Of a stretch of DNA of 64,000 nt, positions 1 through 9,664 are shown piece by piece. Origin of the DNA: Aestuariibaculum lutulentum (lineage in GTDB: Bacteria > Bacteroidota > Bacteroidia > Flavobacteriales > Flavobacteriaceae); NCBI RefSeq assembly GCF_032926325.1, contig NZ_CP136709.1:3070501-3134500 (forward strand), in the 5' to 3' direction. How positions within the stretch are numbered: the first letter of the stretch is position 1; each line of letters opens with the position of its first letter. The notes under the pieces were generated by a model that was not told the origin of the DNA, did not search any database, and saw only the letters and a list, made by a program, of their open reading frames with translations. The translations under genes and the position numbers were made by a program.

Positions 1-1764
1 CTGTTTTACAAGACTTTTAATAGTAGTGAAAAATTTCAATTTATTTCGGGAACGCAAGGTGCGGTTTGGTGTTTAAGAAATATTAATGATACTTTGTTTT
101 GTGGTCATAATTCGGGAACCTTTGTTATAGAAGGTGGTAAGGCGTATTTAGTAGCGGATGTTTTAGGAACGTGGGATATTAAACCAATTGCTACACATGA
201 AAATTTGCTTATTCAAGGAAATTACAACGGCTTAAACATATTGCAGAAGAATAACGGTAGATGGGAATGGCGAAACACTATTGAAAATTTTGATATCTCA
301 AGTCGGTATTTGGAAATGTTAAACGAATCCGAAGTATTTGTTAGTCATGAATACAAAGGCGTTTTTAAAATTTCGTTAGACACGAGTTATAAAAAAGCGG
401 TAGTTGTACAACGCGATACCTCGGTAAATAAAGATGTAAAAACAAGCTTAATAAAATATAAAAACAGCATACTATATTCACAAAGTAAGGGTGTTTTTAA
501 ATATGATATAAAATTAGGGAGGTTTGAAAAAGATACTATAATTAGTAAATTATTTAATTCAGAGGACTACACTTCGGGTAAATTAGTTTACACTAAGGAA
601 ACTGATAAACTGTGGGGATTTTCCAAGCAAGGACTTAGCTATTTGTCTCCGGGACAGTTAAGTAATTCGCTTAAAGTAAATAATATATTTCTACCTAGTT
701 ATGTTAGAAATGATGTTTCAGGTTACGAAAACATGGCTTATTTGGGGAATAGTAAATATTTGTATGGAACAACTACAGGCTATATTGTAATAGATTTAAA
801 TATGCTAAAGAACAGTCCTCATAAAGTTCACTTAAATTTAATAGCTAACAGAAATCTCAAAAGTAGCCATGAAAATATTTTTGTGGATGCTACCGAAAAA
901 GGGGTGTTTAAAAACAACGATAATAATCTGGAATTTCATTTTAGTGTTCCTGTTTATGATAAATTTTCAGTTCCTGAATACCAATATAGATTAGAAGGTA
1001 TTTATAACGATTGGAGCACTTGGTCTACAAATTCAGAAGTGTTTTTCGAAAATTTACCATTTGGAAATTATAAGTTTTCAGTAAGATCCAGGTTGGGGAA
1101 TGAAACATCAGAAAATATAGAGCACTACAGTTTTTCCATTGCAAGGCCATGGTATTTATCTAATATCGCAATTGTAGGTTATGCTATTCTTGTAGCTTTA
1201 TTTTCAATTTTTATGCATCATGCATACAAACGTTATTATAAAAGACAACGTGAAAAACTCTTATTTAAAACGAAACGTGAATTAGAACTAAAAGAATTGG
1301 AGAATAAGGAGCAGGCCATGCGTCATAATAATGAAAAGCTTAAGCAGGATATTGAAAGTAAGAATAGGGAACTTAGTTTGTCGACCATGAACTTAATTAA
1401 GAAGAACGAGTTTTTAAATAATCTTAAAAAGGAACTAAAGAAGATTCCGGATGATAAAAACTTGAAAAATGTGGTTAGAATCATTGATAAAAATCTAAAC
1501 AACACTGATGACTGGCAAACCTTTGAAGAAGCCTTTAATAATGCTGATAAAGATTTTCTTAAAAAGATTAAAGAACTTCATCCATCATTAACTTCAAACG
1601 ATTTACGATTATGTACGTATTTAAGGCTGAATTTATCCTCAAAGGAAATTGCTCCTTTATTAAATATTTCTCCTAGAAGTGTGGAAGTAAAACGTTATCG
1701 ACTTCGAAAAAAAATTGATTTACCACACGATGATAGCTTAACAGATTACATTTTGAAAATTTAA
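1..1764 (+). CDS. Membrane-anchored Y_Y_Y/LuxR-type PUL regulator (5'-truncated)
   Basis: The reading frame is open from base 1, so the start lies upstream of the window; 587 residues are visible. The first part has the repetitive beta-rich look of a two-component-regulator propeller. It is followed by a Y_Y_Y-like domain (YQYRLEGIYNDWSTW, about visible residues 330-385), one membrane segment (WYLSNIAIVGYAILVALFSI), a long charged coiled coil, and a C-terminal LuxR-type helix-turn-helix (LSSKEIAPLLNISPRSVEVK). There is no histidine kinase or receiver domain. Proteins of this build are one-component sensors: the periplasmic part senses a glycan breakdown product and the cytoplasmic HTH controls the adjacent PUL. 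It lies 230 bp upstream of susC on the same strand, so control of this locus is the natural inference. The ligand is not visible from sequence. Confidence 0.85.
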   Translation: MFYKTFNSSEKFQFISGTQGAVWCLRNINDTLFCGHNSGTFVIEGGKAYLVADVLGTWDIKPIATHENLLIQGNYNGLNILQKNNGRWEWRNTIENFDISSRYLEMLNESEVFVSHEYKGVFKISLDTSYKKAVVVQRDTSVNKDVKTSLIKYKNSILYSQSKGVFKYDIKLGRFEKDTIISKLFNSEDYTSGKLVYTKETDKLWGFSKQGLSYLSPGQLSNSLKVNNIFLPSYVRNDVSGYENMAYLGNSKYLYGTTTGYIVIDLNMLKNSPHKVHLNLIANRNLKSSHENIFVDATEKGVFKNNDNNLEFHFSVPVYDKFSVPEYQYRLEGIYNDWSTWSTNSEVFFENLPFGNYKFSVRSRLGNETSENIEHYSFSIARPWYLSNIAIVGYAILVALFSIFMHHAYKRYYKRQREKLLFKTKRELELKELENKEQAMRHNNEKLKQDIESKNRELSLSTMNLIKKNEFLNNLKKELKKIPDDKNLKNVVRIIDKNLNNTDDWQTFEEAFNNADKDFLKKIKELHPSLTSNDLRLCTYLRLNLSSKEIAPLLNISPRSVEVKRYRLRKKIDLPHDDSLTDYILKI

Positions 1765-1994
1765 ATCCACAACATCTAGTTTTTTTACCTATACAACACC
1801 ACAACATTTGCTGAATTTTAGGATTTTAAGTAACTTTTATGGCTTTTGTATATTATTAGTAAAACGCATTAATATTGAGGTTTTAGTAATATTTTTTATT
1901 CTTTTTTAAGATGTATGTTTTTTGTAGTGGTTGAAAATTAGAATACATCAAAGTGTAAACATAATTTTATGGAAACTAAATAAACTAAATTCAC

Positions 1995-4900
1995 ATGAGA
2001 CATTATCTCTTTATGATTTTAACATTATTCTTTGTTTCCTATGCGAATGCTCAAAGCATTGAAATAAAAGGTAATGTAAAAGATGGATCCGGTGTGCCTA
2101 TTCCCGGAGTTAATATCTTGCAAAAGAATACAGCAAATGGAACAGTTTCCGATTTTGATGGAAATTTTACCATTTCTAACATTGAAATAGGTTCAACATT
2201 AACCTTTAGTTATGTAGGTTACATAACCCAGGATATTGTTGTTGCAAACGATTCCTTTTTTAATATTCAGTTACAGGAAGACTTGGCTAAATTAGATGAA
2301 GTCGTAGTTATTGGATATGGTACCCAAACCAAAAAGGAAATTACCGGTGCGGTAAGTGTATTAGGAGCTGAAACCATCGAGGAATTAAAACCCACCCGAA
2401 TTGAGCAGGCGTTGCAGGGGCAGGTTGCCGGGGTGAATATTACTTCGCAGTCCGGGTCGCCTGGTGCGGGAGCAACAATAAGTATTCGTGGGGTGTCTAC
2501 TAATGGAGATAGCAGACCTTTAATTCTGGTTGATGGTAATGTTATTGAAGACTTAAGTGTCATTAACCCTAACGATATTGAGAGCATCAATATTCTTAAA
2601 GATGCAACCGCCGGTATTTATGGTGTTAGAGCTGCAAATGGGGTTATTCTTATTAAAACCAAAACAGGTCGTAAAGAAATGCCTCTTCAGGTGGAGTACA
2701 ATGCTTATGGCGGTTTTCAGCAAACAACAAGAGAAATTCCTGTGCTAAATGCTACAGAGTATGCTTTGATAGTTAATGAGGCGCATGCTGCCGGAGGGAG
2801 TGCCATTCCTTTTCCGGATGTGTCAAATTTAGGCTCGGGTACAGATTGGCAGGATAAAGTGTTTAGTAATGCTTTTATTACCAATCATAATATATTGTTT
2901 AAAGGCGGAACAAAGAATTCTTATTATTCTTATAGTGGATCGTTTTTAACTCAAGATGGTATTGTTGGCGGACCAAGATCAAACTTCACACGTTTTACAA
3001 ATAACATAAGTTATAATGTGGACTTTCTGAAGAATTTTAAATTCACTTCAGGGTTAATGTTGATAAGAACGAGTAAACGAAACCTTCCGGAAAATTCTAA
3101 TTCATCTGTTTTATTTAATGCCTTAAATATGGCACCAACATTTACAGTTAGAGATGAAGAAGGGGCTTATACTTTAGCCGAAGGGTTAGGAGGAGAGGTT
3201 ATTAATCCTTTAGCTCAAATCGATGACACCCACGACCGAGGAAAGGTTCTAAAACTTAGCGGTAACGCAGGATTATCTTATAACTTTTTAGATCATTTTA
3301 CAGCTCAAACCAATATTCAGTGGAATTATTCCGAAGTGAGTTCTAATATCTTTAATCCGGTTGCATATTTTGGTAGTGGTAAAAATAGTAATGTTGACAG
3401 GAGTTCTATTGTAACAACTTTAGACCATTACAGAGATTATACATTTGATGCTTTTGTTAAGTATCAAAATTCAATTAATGACACTCATAATATTAATGTG
3501 CTTTTAGGAACCTCGGTTTTTAAAACAACAGGAGAGTTTTCAGGTTTAACAGGATATGATGTCACCATAGCAAATCCATCAATGGATGCGGCTTCAGATA
3601 TTGAAGATCGTTACGAGGCGCAGGGAAGAAACCCTACATTCGATTCTCGATTATTATCATATTTCACAAGACTTCAGTACGACTATAAAGGCAAGTATTT
3701 GTTTTCAGCAGTACTTCGTCGTGATGGGTCAACTAAATTCGGACCGGAAAATAAATTCGGATTCTTCCCTTCAGGATCAATTGGATGGGTAGCTTCAGAT
3801 GAATCGTTTCTTTCAGAAAGTGAGTTTTTCGATTTATTAAAGTTCAGAGCCTCTTACGGTATTTTGGGTAACGATAGAATTCCAGATTACCGTTTTGTAT
3901 CACTCTTAAATGGTGAAGGAACTTATATCTTTAATGATAACGAAGTGTTTGGTGTTGCTAGCGGAGCCATTTCAAACCCAGGTATTAAATGGGAAAAACA
4001 AAAGACTTTAGATGTTGGTGTCGATATGCGTTTTGTTGATAATAAAATTGACATTACTGCCGATTATTTTAAAAAACGTACTGAAGATTTATTAGTTATT
4101 CCTCAAGTTTCCGGATTGCTGGGAACTGGTGGTGCGCCAGTTATAAATGGTGGTATTATCGAGAATACAGGATTTGAATTTGCTATTGGATATACCGATA
4201 ATTTCAGCGACGATTTTAAATTCAGTGTGCGATACAACTTAACAACTCTTAAAAACGAAGTGATTTCGGTAAATACCGATGGCGACTTTTTAACTGGTGG
4301 TTCTTTTGGTATCGGTCAGCCAACGCCTTCAAGAATGGAAGCAGGCTATCCTATAGGTTATTTTAGAGGTTATAAAACCGATGGTATTTTTCAAAATCAA
4401 GATGAAGTTGATAATTATCCAACAATTGATGAACGTGTTCAGTCGGGTGATTTAAGATTTGTAGATATTAACGACGACGGTGTTATTAACGATGATGATA
4501 AGACGAACATCGGAGACCCGATTCCGGATGCAACTATGGGGCTTAACCTGTCTATGGACTTTAAAAACTTCGATTTTTCAGCTTACGCTTTTGCATCTGT
4601 AGGCAATGAGATTGTTAGGAATTTTGAGCGTAATCAGGCGCTGACAAACAAGACGGTTTATTATCTGGACCGTTGGACGGGTGAAGGCTCAACAAATGCA
4701 ACCCCTCGAGTAACAACGGGAGCGACTTCCAATATTCTGTTTTCAGATTTTTATGTTGAAGATGGCTCATTTGTAAGACTTCAAAATGTACAGTTAGGCT
4801 ACACGTTTGGAGACAAGGTTTTTGGTAATTCCAAGATCAATAAGCTTCGTTTATATGTGTCGGCAAGTAATTTGTTTACACTTACTAAGTATTCTGGCTA

Positions 4901-5003
4901 CGACCCAACAGCGTCTAGTGGCGCTCCAATTGGAGGCGGAATCGATCAGGGATTCTACCCGAGTGCCAGAACGTATTTATTCGGTGTTAACTTAAAATTC
5001 TAA
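1995..5003 (+). CDS. susC: SusC-family TonB-dependent outer membrane receptor
   Basis: A 1002-residue outer membrane transporter that moves oligosaccharides into the periplasm using TonB energy. It has a signal peptide ending near YANAQ, a carboxypeptidase-regulatory-like domain (about 22-95; DFDGNFTISN), a TonB-box/plug start (LDEVVVIGYGTQTKKEITG) and a beta-barrel ending in a terminal phenylalanine (FGVNLKF). These are standard SusC/RagA features and the length is normal. The susD partner follows 7 bp after the stop, so the two are co-transcribed and should form the SusCD complex. With GH16 and GH3 genes downstream, the cargo is probably laminarin oligosaccharides; that substrate is inferred from context. 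Confidence 0.95.
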   Translation: MRHYLFMILTLFFVSYANAQSIEIKGNVKDGSGVPIPGVNILQKNTANGTVSDFDGNFTISNIEIGSTLTFSYVGYITQDIVVANDSFFNIQLQEDLAKLDEVVVIGYGTQTKKEITGAVSVLGAETIEELKPTRIEQALQGQVAGVNITSQSGSPGAGATISIRGVSTNGDSRPLILVDGNVIEDLSVINPNDIESINILKDATAGIYGVRAANGVILIKTKTGRKEMPLQVEYNAYGGFQQTTREIPVLNATEYALIVNEAHAAGGSAIPFPDVSNLGSGTDWQDKVFSNAFITNHNILFKGGTKNSYYSYSGSFLTQDGIVGGPRSNFTRFTNNISYNVDFLKNFKFTSGLMLIRTSKRNLPENSNSSVLFNALNMAPTFTVRDEEGAYTLAEGLGGEVINPLAQIDDTHDRGKVLKLSGNAGLSYNFLDHFTAQTNIQWNYSEVSSNIFNPVAYFGSGKNSNVDRSSIVTTLDHYRDYTFDAFVKYQNSINDTHNINVLLGTSVFKTTGEFSGLTGYDVTIANPSMDAASDIEDRYEAQGRNPTFDSRLLSYFTRLQYDYKGKYLFSAVLRRDGSTKFGPENKFGFFPSGSIGWVASDESFLSESEFFDLLKFRASYGILGNDRIPDYRFVSLLNGEGTYIFNDNEVFGVASGAISNPGIKWEKQKTLDVGVDMRFVDNKIDITADYFKKRTEDLLVIPQVSGLLGTGGAPVINGGIIENTGFEFAIGYTDNFSDDFKFSVRYNLTTLKNEVISVNTDGDFLTGGSFGIGQPTPSRMEAGYPIGYFRGYKTDGIFQNQDEVDNYPTIDERVQSGDLRFVDINDDGVINDDDKTNIGDPIPDATMGLNLSMDFKNFDFSAYAFASVGNEIVRNFERNQALTNKTVYYLDRWTGEGSTNATPRVTTGATSNILFSDFYVEDGSFVRLQNVQLGYTFGDKVFGNSKINKLRLYVSASNLFTLTKYSGYDPTASSGAPIGGGIDQGFYPSARTYLFGVNLKF

Positions 5004-5010
5004 TCTCATC

Positions 5011-6471
5011 ATGAAAAATATAAAACTAAATATAATCTTACTGATGGTACTTATCACTTGGTCATGCAGTGACAGCTTTGTTGATGTAGACTCAGAAGAT
5101 ACGAATTCAGAAGACTTTTTTAATTCCGAAAAGGATTATCAGGATGCCTTGGTTGCCGCTTACGATTATTTACAGGCTACGGCAAGAAATGTTCAGCTTG
5201 GTGAAATTGCTTCAGATAATACGTTGTGTGGCGGTGAAAGTGCTACCGATGTGATTGGCTTTCAGGAAATAGACGATATGATTCATACCCCTATTAATGC
5301 TAATTTAAGAGAAATCTGGACTTGGATGTATACGGGCGTGAATCGTGCAAATTACATTATGGAATTTCAGGATAAGTTAGATTTTCCTAATAAGACCAGT
5401 GTAATTGCGCAAACCAGATTTTTAAGAGCATATTATTATTTCGAACTGGTAAAATGGTTTGGAGATGTGCCTTTAGCCATCGATAAGCGTATTCAGTTTG
5501 GAGAACAATTTAATATCGATCGCGCGCCAGCATCAGATGTTTATGATTTGATTGAACAAGATTTAATCTTTGCATCTGCTAATCTGCCATATACACAAAG
5601 TGAAACCGGTCGCGTGACCAAAGGTGCTGCTCAGGCTTTATTAGGCAAAGCGTACTTGTATCAAAATAAATTCTCTGAATCAGCAACGGTTTTGGAAGAT
5701 TTGATAAACAATGGGCCGCATAGATTGTTGTCTTCAGAAGAAGCGCCGTTAATGTTTGAAAATGAATATGAAAACAATATTGAATCGGTATTTGAAATCC
5801 AGTATTCCGATGTTGATGGTGGTAGTTATGATTGTTTTCAGTGTTTGGAAGGGAATTATGCAGTTGGGTTTAATGGGGTTAGAAGTTATGATGGACCACT
5901 TTACGACTTCGGATATAGTTTTAATGTGCCAACTCAAGAGGTCGTTGATGCTTTCGAAGATGGAGATATTCGATTAGGCTATTCTATTTTAGATATAGAG
6001 GCCTGGGCAGAAGAAACCGGAGCGACTTATACGACAGGTTATGAGCATACTGGGTATTTCAATTTAAAGTATATCGCCAGAAAGGGTGATTTAAATCAAC
6101 CAGATGCAGCGTTAACCAATCCTAATAATTATAGATCCATTCGTTTTGCCGATGTTTTATTAATGGCTGCTGAAGCTTTAAATAGGGGTAGTATTAGTGA
6201 TACGCGCGCCGTCGAATATTTGAATATGGTAAGAACCAGAGCTACTTTGTCTCCTTTAAGCTTATCGGGATCTAACCTTACAAATGCCATTTACAAAGAA
6301 CGTCGTGTAGAATTGGTGGGAGAAGGGCATCGTTTCTTCGATTTGGTAAGAACAGGACGAGCAGCTCAGGAAATTGACGGGTTTGTTTCCGGTAAACATG
6401 AGGTATTCCCAATACCAGTTGAGGAGATTGAATTGTCTGGAGGCAGATGGAACCAAAACCCAGGATACTAA
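5011..6471 (+). CDS. susD: SusD/RagB-family glycan-binding lipoprotein
   Basis: A 486-residue outer-membrane surface lipoprotein that acts as the lid of the SusC transporter. The signal peptide ends in a lipobox with Cys19 (ITWSC), followed by a very acidic stretch (DVDSEDTNSED), which fits a Bacteroidota lipoprotein surface-export signal. SusD hallmarks include the TPR-like segment AQTRFLRAYYYFELVKWFGD and the C-terminal ERRVELVGEGHRFFDLVRTG. It follows susC by 7 bp. The downstream lipoprotein gene starts 11 bp after its stop, consistent with one operon. Binding specificity cannot be read from sequence; beta-glucan is inferred from neighbours. Confidence 0.95.
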   Translation: MKNIKLNIILLMVLITWSCSDSFVDVDSEDTNSEDFFNSEKDYQDALVAAYDYLQATARNVQLGEIASDNTLCGGESATDVIGFQEIDDMIHTPINANLREIWTWMYTGVNRANYIMEFQDKLDFPNKTSVIAQTRFLRAYYYFELVKWFGDVPLAIDKRIQFGEQFNIDRAPASDVYDLIEQDLIFASANLPYTQSETGRVTKGAAQALLGKAYLYQNKFSESATVLEDLINNGPHRLLSSEEAPLMFENEYENNIESVFEIQYSDVDGGSYDCFQCLEGNYAVGFNGVRSYDGPLYDFGYSFNVPTQEVVDAFEDGDIRLGYSILDIEAWAEETGATYTTGYEHTGYFNLKYIARKGDLNQPDAALTNPNNYRSIRFADVLLMAAEALNRGSISDTRAVEYLNMVRTRATLSPLSLSGSNLTNAIYKERRVELVGEGHRFFDLVRTGRAAQEIDGFVSGKHEVFPIPVEEIELSGGRWNQNPGY

Positions 6472-6482
6472 AAAACGACATT

Positions 6483-8618
6483 ATGAAAACATTAAAATAT
6501 ATATACAGTTTATGTCTAATGCTGCTAATTGTTTTTAATTGTAGCGACGACGATAGCTTCGAGTATTTAGACGATATCGTAGCGCCTTCAGGGGTTACGG
6601 CAACCTTTCTTCCGGTGTTAGATGAAGCTAATGGAGATTTAGGTTTAATAACCATTACACCAAATGCCGTGGGAGCGTCATCGTATAATATCGATTTTGG
6701 TGATGGCACAACAGAAAAGGCAAAAGTAATGCAGGGGGAAAGTGTAGTACATAAATATGCTGAAAAACCTGAAGGTGAATTTTATACGGTAACTATTGAA
6801 GCTGTGGGATTGTCAGGATTAAAAACTTCGGCAACAGAAAATCTTGAGGTTGTATTTAAAGCACCAGAATTAAGTTGTGATATTGTTAATGCTTCCGATA
6901 TTAAAATCTCAAATAATGAAGCCATTTCAAAACAAGTGGATGTTCAGGTTAGTGCAAAATACGGATTGAGTTATGAGGTGTATTTTGGGGAGGAAGGTAA
7001 TGACGAACCTTTGGCAGCTAATATTGGTGACCCAGTATCCTATGTTTATCAGGAACCGGGAACTTATAGTATTAAAATTGTAGCTATGAGTGCTTCTTCT
7101 CAAACTACAGAATGTACTTTCGATTTTGAAGTTACTGAGATTTTACAACCTATAGAATCTGCTCCTTCACCACCAAATAGAGAAGACCAGGATGTGATTT
7201 CAATTTACAGTGCTAAATACAATGATGTTGCTGGTACCAATTATTTCCCAGATTGGGGACAAGCTGGTCAGGGAAGTGGCTGGGCTACCTTTGATTTAAA
7301 CGGTGATGAAATGTTACAATACATTAATCTAAGTTATCAGGGAATTGCGCTAGCCGACGGAACGACTGTTGATGTATCCGGGATGAAATACTTACACCTT
7401 GATGTTTGGACAGCTTCTGAAGGTTTGAAAATAGAAACCTCTTTAATTAATAATGCTTCTGGAACAGTAACTGAAAAACCAGTTTGGCGTGATTTAACAT
7501 CAGGAGAATGGACAAGTCTTGATATTCCAATTTCAGAATACACAGATCAAGGGCTTACGGTAACCGAAATATTCCAAATGAAATTTGTTGGAGATCCTTG
7601 GGCGACGGGGACAGTGTTTATTGATAATATCTATTTCTATAAACCTTCAACGGTAGCAGAAACACCAGAATACAATGCGCCTGGACCTACTCAAAATGCA
7701 TCGAATGTGGTGTCTATTTACAGTGATGCTTATACCACCGTTGGTATAAGTGAGTTAAATCCGAATTGGGGACAAACCACAACGTTGACAGAAGTGAACC
7801 TTAACGGAAATAATATCTGGTTGTATGAAGCATTAAATTATACGGGCATTGTAACTGATTATGGTAACCCAACCAATCTGGCCAGTATGGATTATGTGCA
7901 TTTCGATTATTTTACGCCAGACGCAGAAGCTTTAGGCTTAAAAATAGTAAATACTGTAGTTAATCAGGAAGATATTGTATTCGTTGATGAAATTGTTCGA
8001 GGTACCTGGGTAAGTGTAACCATTCCAATGTCTGAATTCAATATTGATGCTTCAGCGGTAACGCAACTGTTGTTTGATACGGCAGGAGGAAGTGCCAAAG
8101 TGTATATAGATAATCTTTATTTTTATTCAGATAGTACAAGTCAACCAGAAGTAACAGCCCCTGTGCCTACTATTGCTCAGGCCGATGTGGTTTCTATTTA
8201 CAGCGATGCTTACACAGGAGTGACATTAAATGAGGTAAATCCAGGGTGGGGACAAACAACAACCTTGACTGATTACAGTGTTTCAGGTGATAATATATGG
8301 CTGTACGAATCTTTAAACTATTCTGGAATTGTTACCGATTATGGGAATCCTACAGATTTAACAGGAGTGAAATATCTGCATTTTGATTATTATACACCTG
8401 ATGCTACGACCTTAGGGTTTAAAATAGTAAATACGACTTTCGACCCTGCAATGGAAGACATTGTGTTTTTACCTAAAGTTATTACCGGAACTTGGATAAG
8501 CGTCACTATTCCGTTGTCAAAATACAATCTTGATTTTTCGAATATTACGCAGTTAATATGGGACACTTCAGGAGGCAGTTCAACGGTGTATGTCGACAAT
8601 ATTTACTTTCATAATTAA
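6483..8618 (+). CDS. Surface lipoprotein with PKD-like domains and three tandem CBM-like modules
   Basis: I place the start at the ATG at 6483 (MKTLKYIY), giving 711 residues. An in-frame ATG at 6447 would overlap susD and add 12 residues ahead of an otherwise good lipoprotein signal (lipobox Cys20, then SDDD). Two PKD/Ig-like domains come first (YNIDFGDGTTEKAK; VYQEPGTYSIKIVAMS). Three repeats of about 155 residues follow, beginning near nt 7191, 7714 and 8181, each with VxSIYS, a WGQ motif, a (Y/H)xDxxT segment and a closing VYIDN(L/I)YFY. Repeats 2 and 3 are much closer to each other than to repeat 1. By position after susD it is the candidate surface glycan-binding protein. The repeats look like beta-sandwich carbohydrate-binding modules, but no named CBM family was recognised. 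Confidence 0.8.
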   Translation: MKTLKYIYSLCLMLLIVFNCSDDDSFEYLDDIVAPSGVTATFLPVLDEANGDLGLITITPNAVGASSYNIDFGDGTTEKAKVMQGESVVHKYAEKPEGEFYTVTIEAVGLSGLKTSATENLEVVFKAPELSCDIVNASDIKISNNEAISKQVDVQVSAKYGLSYEVYFGEEGNDEPLAANIGDPVSYVYQEPGTYSIKIVAMSASSQTTECTFDFEVTEILQPIESAPSPPNREDQDVISIYSAKYNDVAGTNYFPDWGQAGQGSGWATFDLNGDEMLQYINLSYQGIALADGTTVDVSGMKYLHLDVWTASEGLKIETSLINNASGTVTEKPVWRDLTSGEWTSLDIPISEYTDQGLTVTEIFQMKFVGDPWATGTVFIDNIYFYKPSTVAETPEYNAPGPTQNASNVVSIYSDAYTTVGISELNPNWGQTTTLTEVNLNGNNIWLYEALNYTGIVTDYGNPTNLASMDYVHFDYFTPDAEALGLKIVNTVVNQEDIVFVDEIVRGTWVSVTIPMSEFNIDASAVTQLLFDTAGGSAKVYIDNLYFYSDSTSQPEVTAPVPTIAQADVVSIYSDAYTGVTLNEVNPGWGQTTTLTDYSVSGDNIWLYESLNYSGIVTDYGNPTDLTGVKYLHFDYYTPDATTLGFKIVNTTFDPAMEDIVFLPKVITGTWISVTIPLSKYNLDFSNITQLIWDTSGGSSTVYVDNIYFHN

Positions 8619-8636
8619 GAATAAAAAAACAGAAAG

Positions 8637-9593
8637 ATGAAAACACTAAAATATATATTAATTCCGATTTGTGCAGTTTTATTCTTTACGATGAGCTGTC
8701 AGGATGAAGATTTAGAAATAGGTGATATAATAACACCTACTAATATTCAGATGGATGTCGAGATTATTGGAGTAGATGCCAGTAATCCCAATGGTGATGG
8801 TACTGGTTTTGTAAAATTTTCAGCTAAAGCCGATAATGCCTTTACTTATATTTTCAATTTTGGAGACGATACCGATAACGTAGTTTCAACAGGAGAGGCA
8901 ATGCACCGTTTTACTCAAGTTGGCGTTAATGCTTATACCGTAACAGTGATTGCATCAGGTACAGGTGGCGCACAAAGTTCGAAGTCTATGATTGTAGAAG
9001 TCTATAGTTCGTTCGAAGATCAGGAGGCTAAAGATTTCTTAAGTGGAGGCCCCGGGACCAGTAAAACCTGGTATTGGGCAGCCGATAAGCCATCAAATAT
9101 AGGTTTAGGCCCTAATGAAGTTTCAAGTGGAGGAGAACATAGATATCCGGCCTGGTTTCAGTCTAATGCCTGGCACCCTGATAAATTATGTATGTACGAT
9201 GCCGAAATGGTCTTTACCCAGGCCGCTGATGGTACTTTAACTTTTGAACAAACTGTAGGGGATGCTTATGTTCCAGGCACCTATGCTGGTAATTTAGGTG
9301 TGACTGGTGATACATGTCATGGTGCAGATGTAGTGCCCTCTTTAGCTGGCGTTAAAAATGTACAGTTGGTGCCTTCTACATCTATTGCCACTATCGATCA
9401 AAATGACCCTGATAATGAACCTTATCGAGGAACAACCATTAATTTTTCAGATGGTGGTTTTATGAGCTGGTATGTGGGTAGTAGTAGTTTTGAAATCATA
9501 GAAATTACAGATAGCACGCTGGAAGTTCGGGTTACTGAACCCGGTTATGCCTGGTATTGCTTATTTCAAACAGAAAAACCAGTTCAACCCTAA
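8637..9593 (+). CDS. PKD-domain surface lipoprotein, candidate second glycan-binding protein
   Basis: A 318-residue lipoprotein (lipobox Cys21 in FFTMSC, then QDEDLE). Residues about 33-122 form a PKD-like domain (NPNGDGTGFVKFSAKADNA; IFNFGDDT). The C-terminal ~190 residues are rich in Trp, Gly and Tyr (KTWYWAADKP; AWFQSNAWHP; GGFMSWYVG; YAWYCLF), typical of a ligand-binding beta-sandwich, with no recognisable catalytic motif. The gene follows the preceding lipoprotein by 18 bp and its N-terminus (MKTLKYI) matches that protein's. Its PKD-like domain is also clearly related to the N-terminal domain of the GH16 enzyme encoded next. A role in holding or presenting beta-glucan at the cell surface is inferred. 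Confidence 0.75.
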   Translation: MKTLKYILIPICAVLFFTMSCQDEDLEIGDIITPTNIQMDVEIIGVDASNPNGDGTGFVKFSAKADNAFTYIFNFGDDTDNVVSTGEAMHRFTQVGVNAYTVTVIASGTGGAQSSKSMIVEVYSSFEDQEAKDFLSGGPGTSKTWYWAADKPSNIGLGPNEVSSGGEHRYPAWFQSNAWHPDKLCMYDAEMVFTQAADGTLTFEQTVGDAYVPGTYAGNLGVTGDTCHGADVVPSLAGVKNVQLVPSTSIATIDQNDPDNEPYRGTTINFSDGGFMSWYVGSSSFEIIEITDSTLEVRVTEPGYAWYCLFQTEKPVQP

Positions 9594-9610
9594 TTTGATA
9601 TATAGCTATA

Positions 9611-9638
9611 GCAGGAGGTTATTTAATTAATCTCCTGC
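9611..9638 (+). promoter_or_regulatory. Strong intercistronic hairpin between binding-protein and hydrolase genes
   Basis: An 11-bp stem (arms 9611-9621 and 9628-9638, one G-U pair) with a 6-nt loop. It is followed by an AT-rich stretch but not a clean run of T. It lies between the surface-protein genes and the GH16/GH3 genes of the same operon. Possible roles are a partial terminator or an RNA-processing/stability element that sets higher expression of susCD and the binding proteins. Confidence 0.5.
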
Positions 9639-9664
9639 ATTTAGAAAATTTCAAACAAAATATA

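Noticed and set aside
6278..6709. Open frame of 143 codons on - across the susD/lipoprotein junction
   Set aside because: Antisense to two well-supported genes, with no family features.
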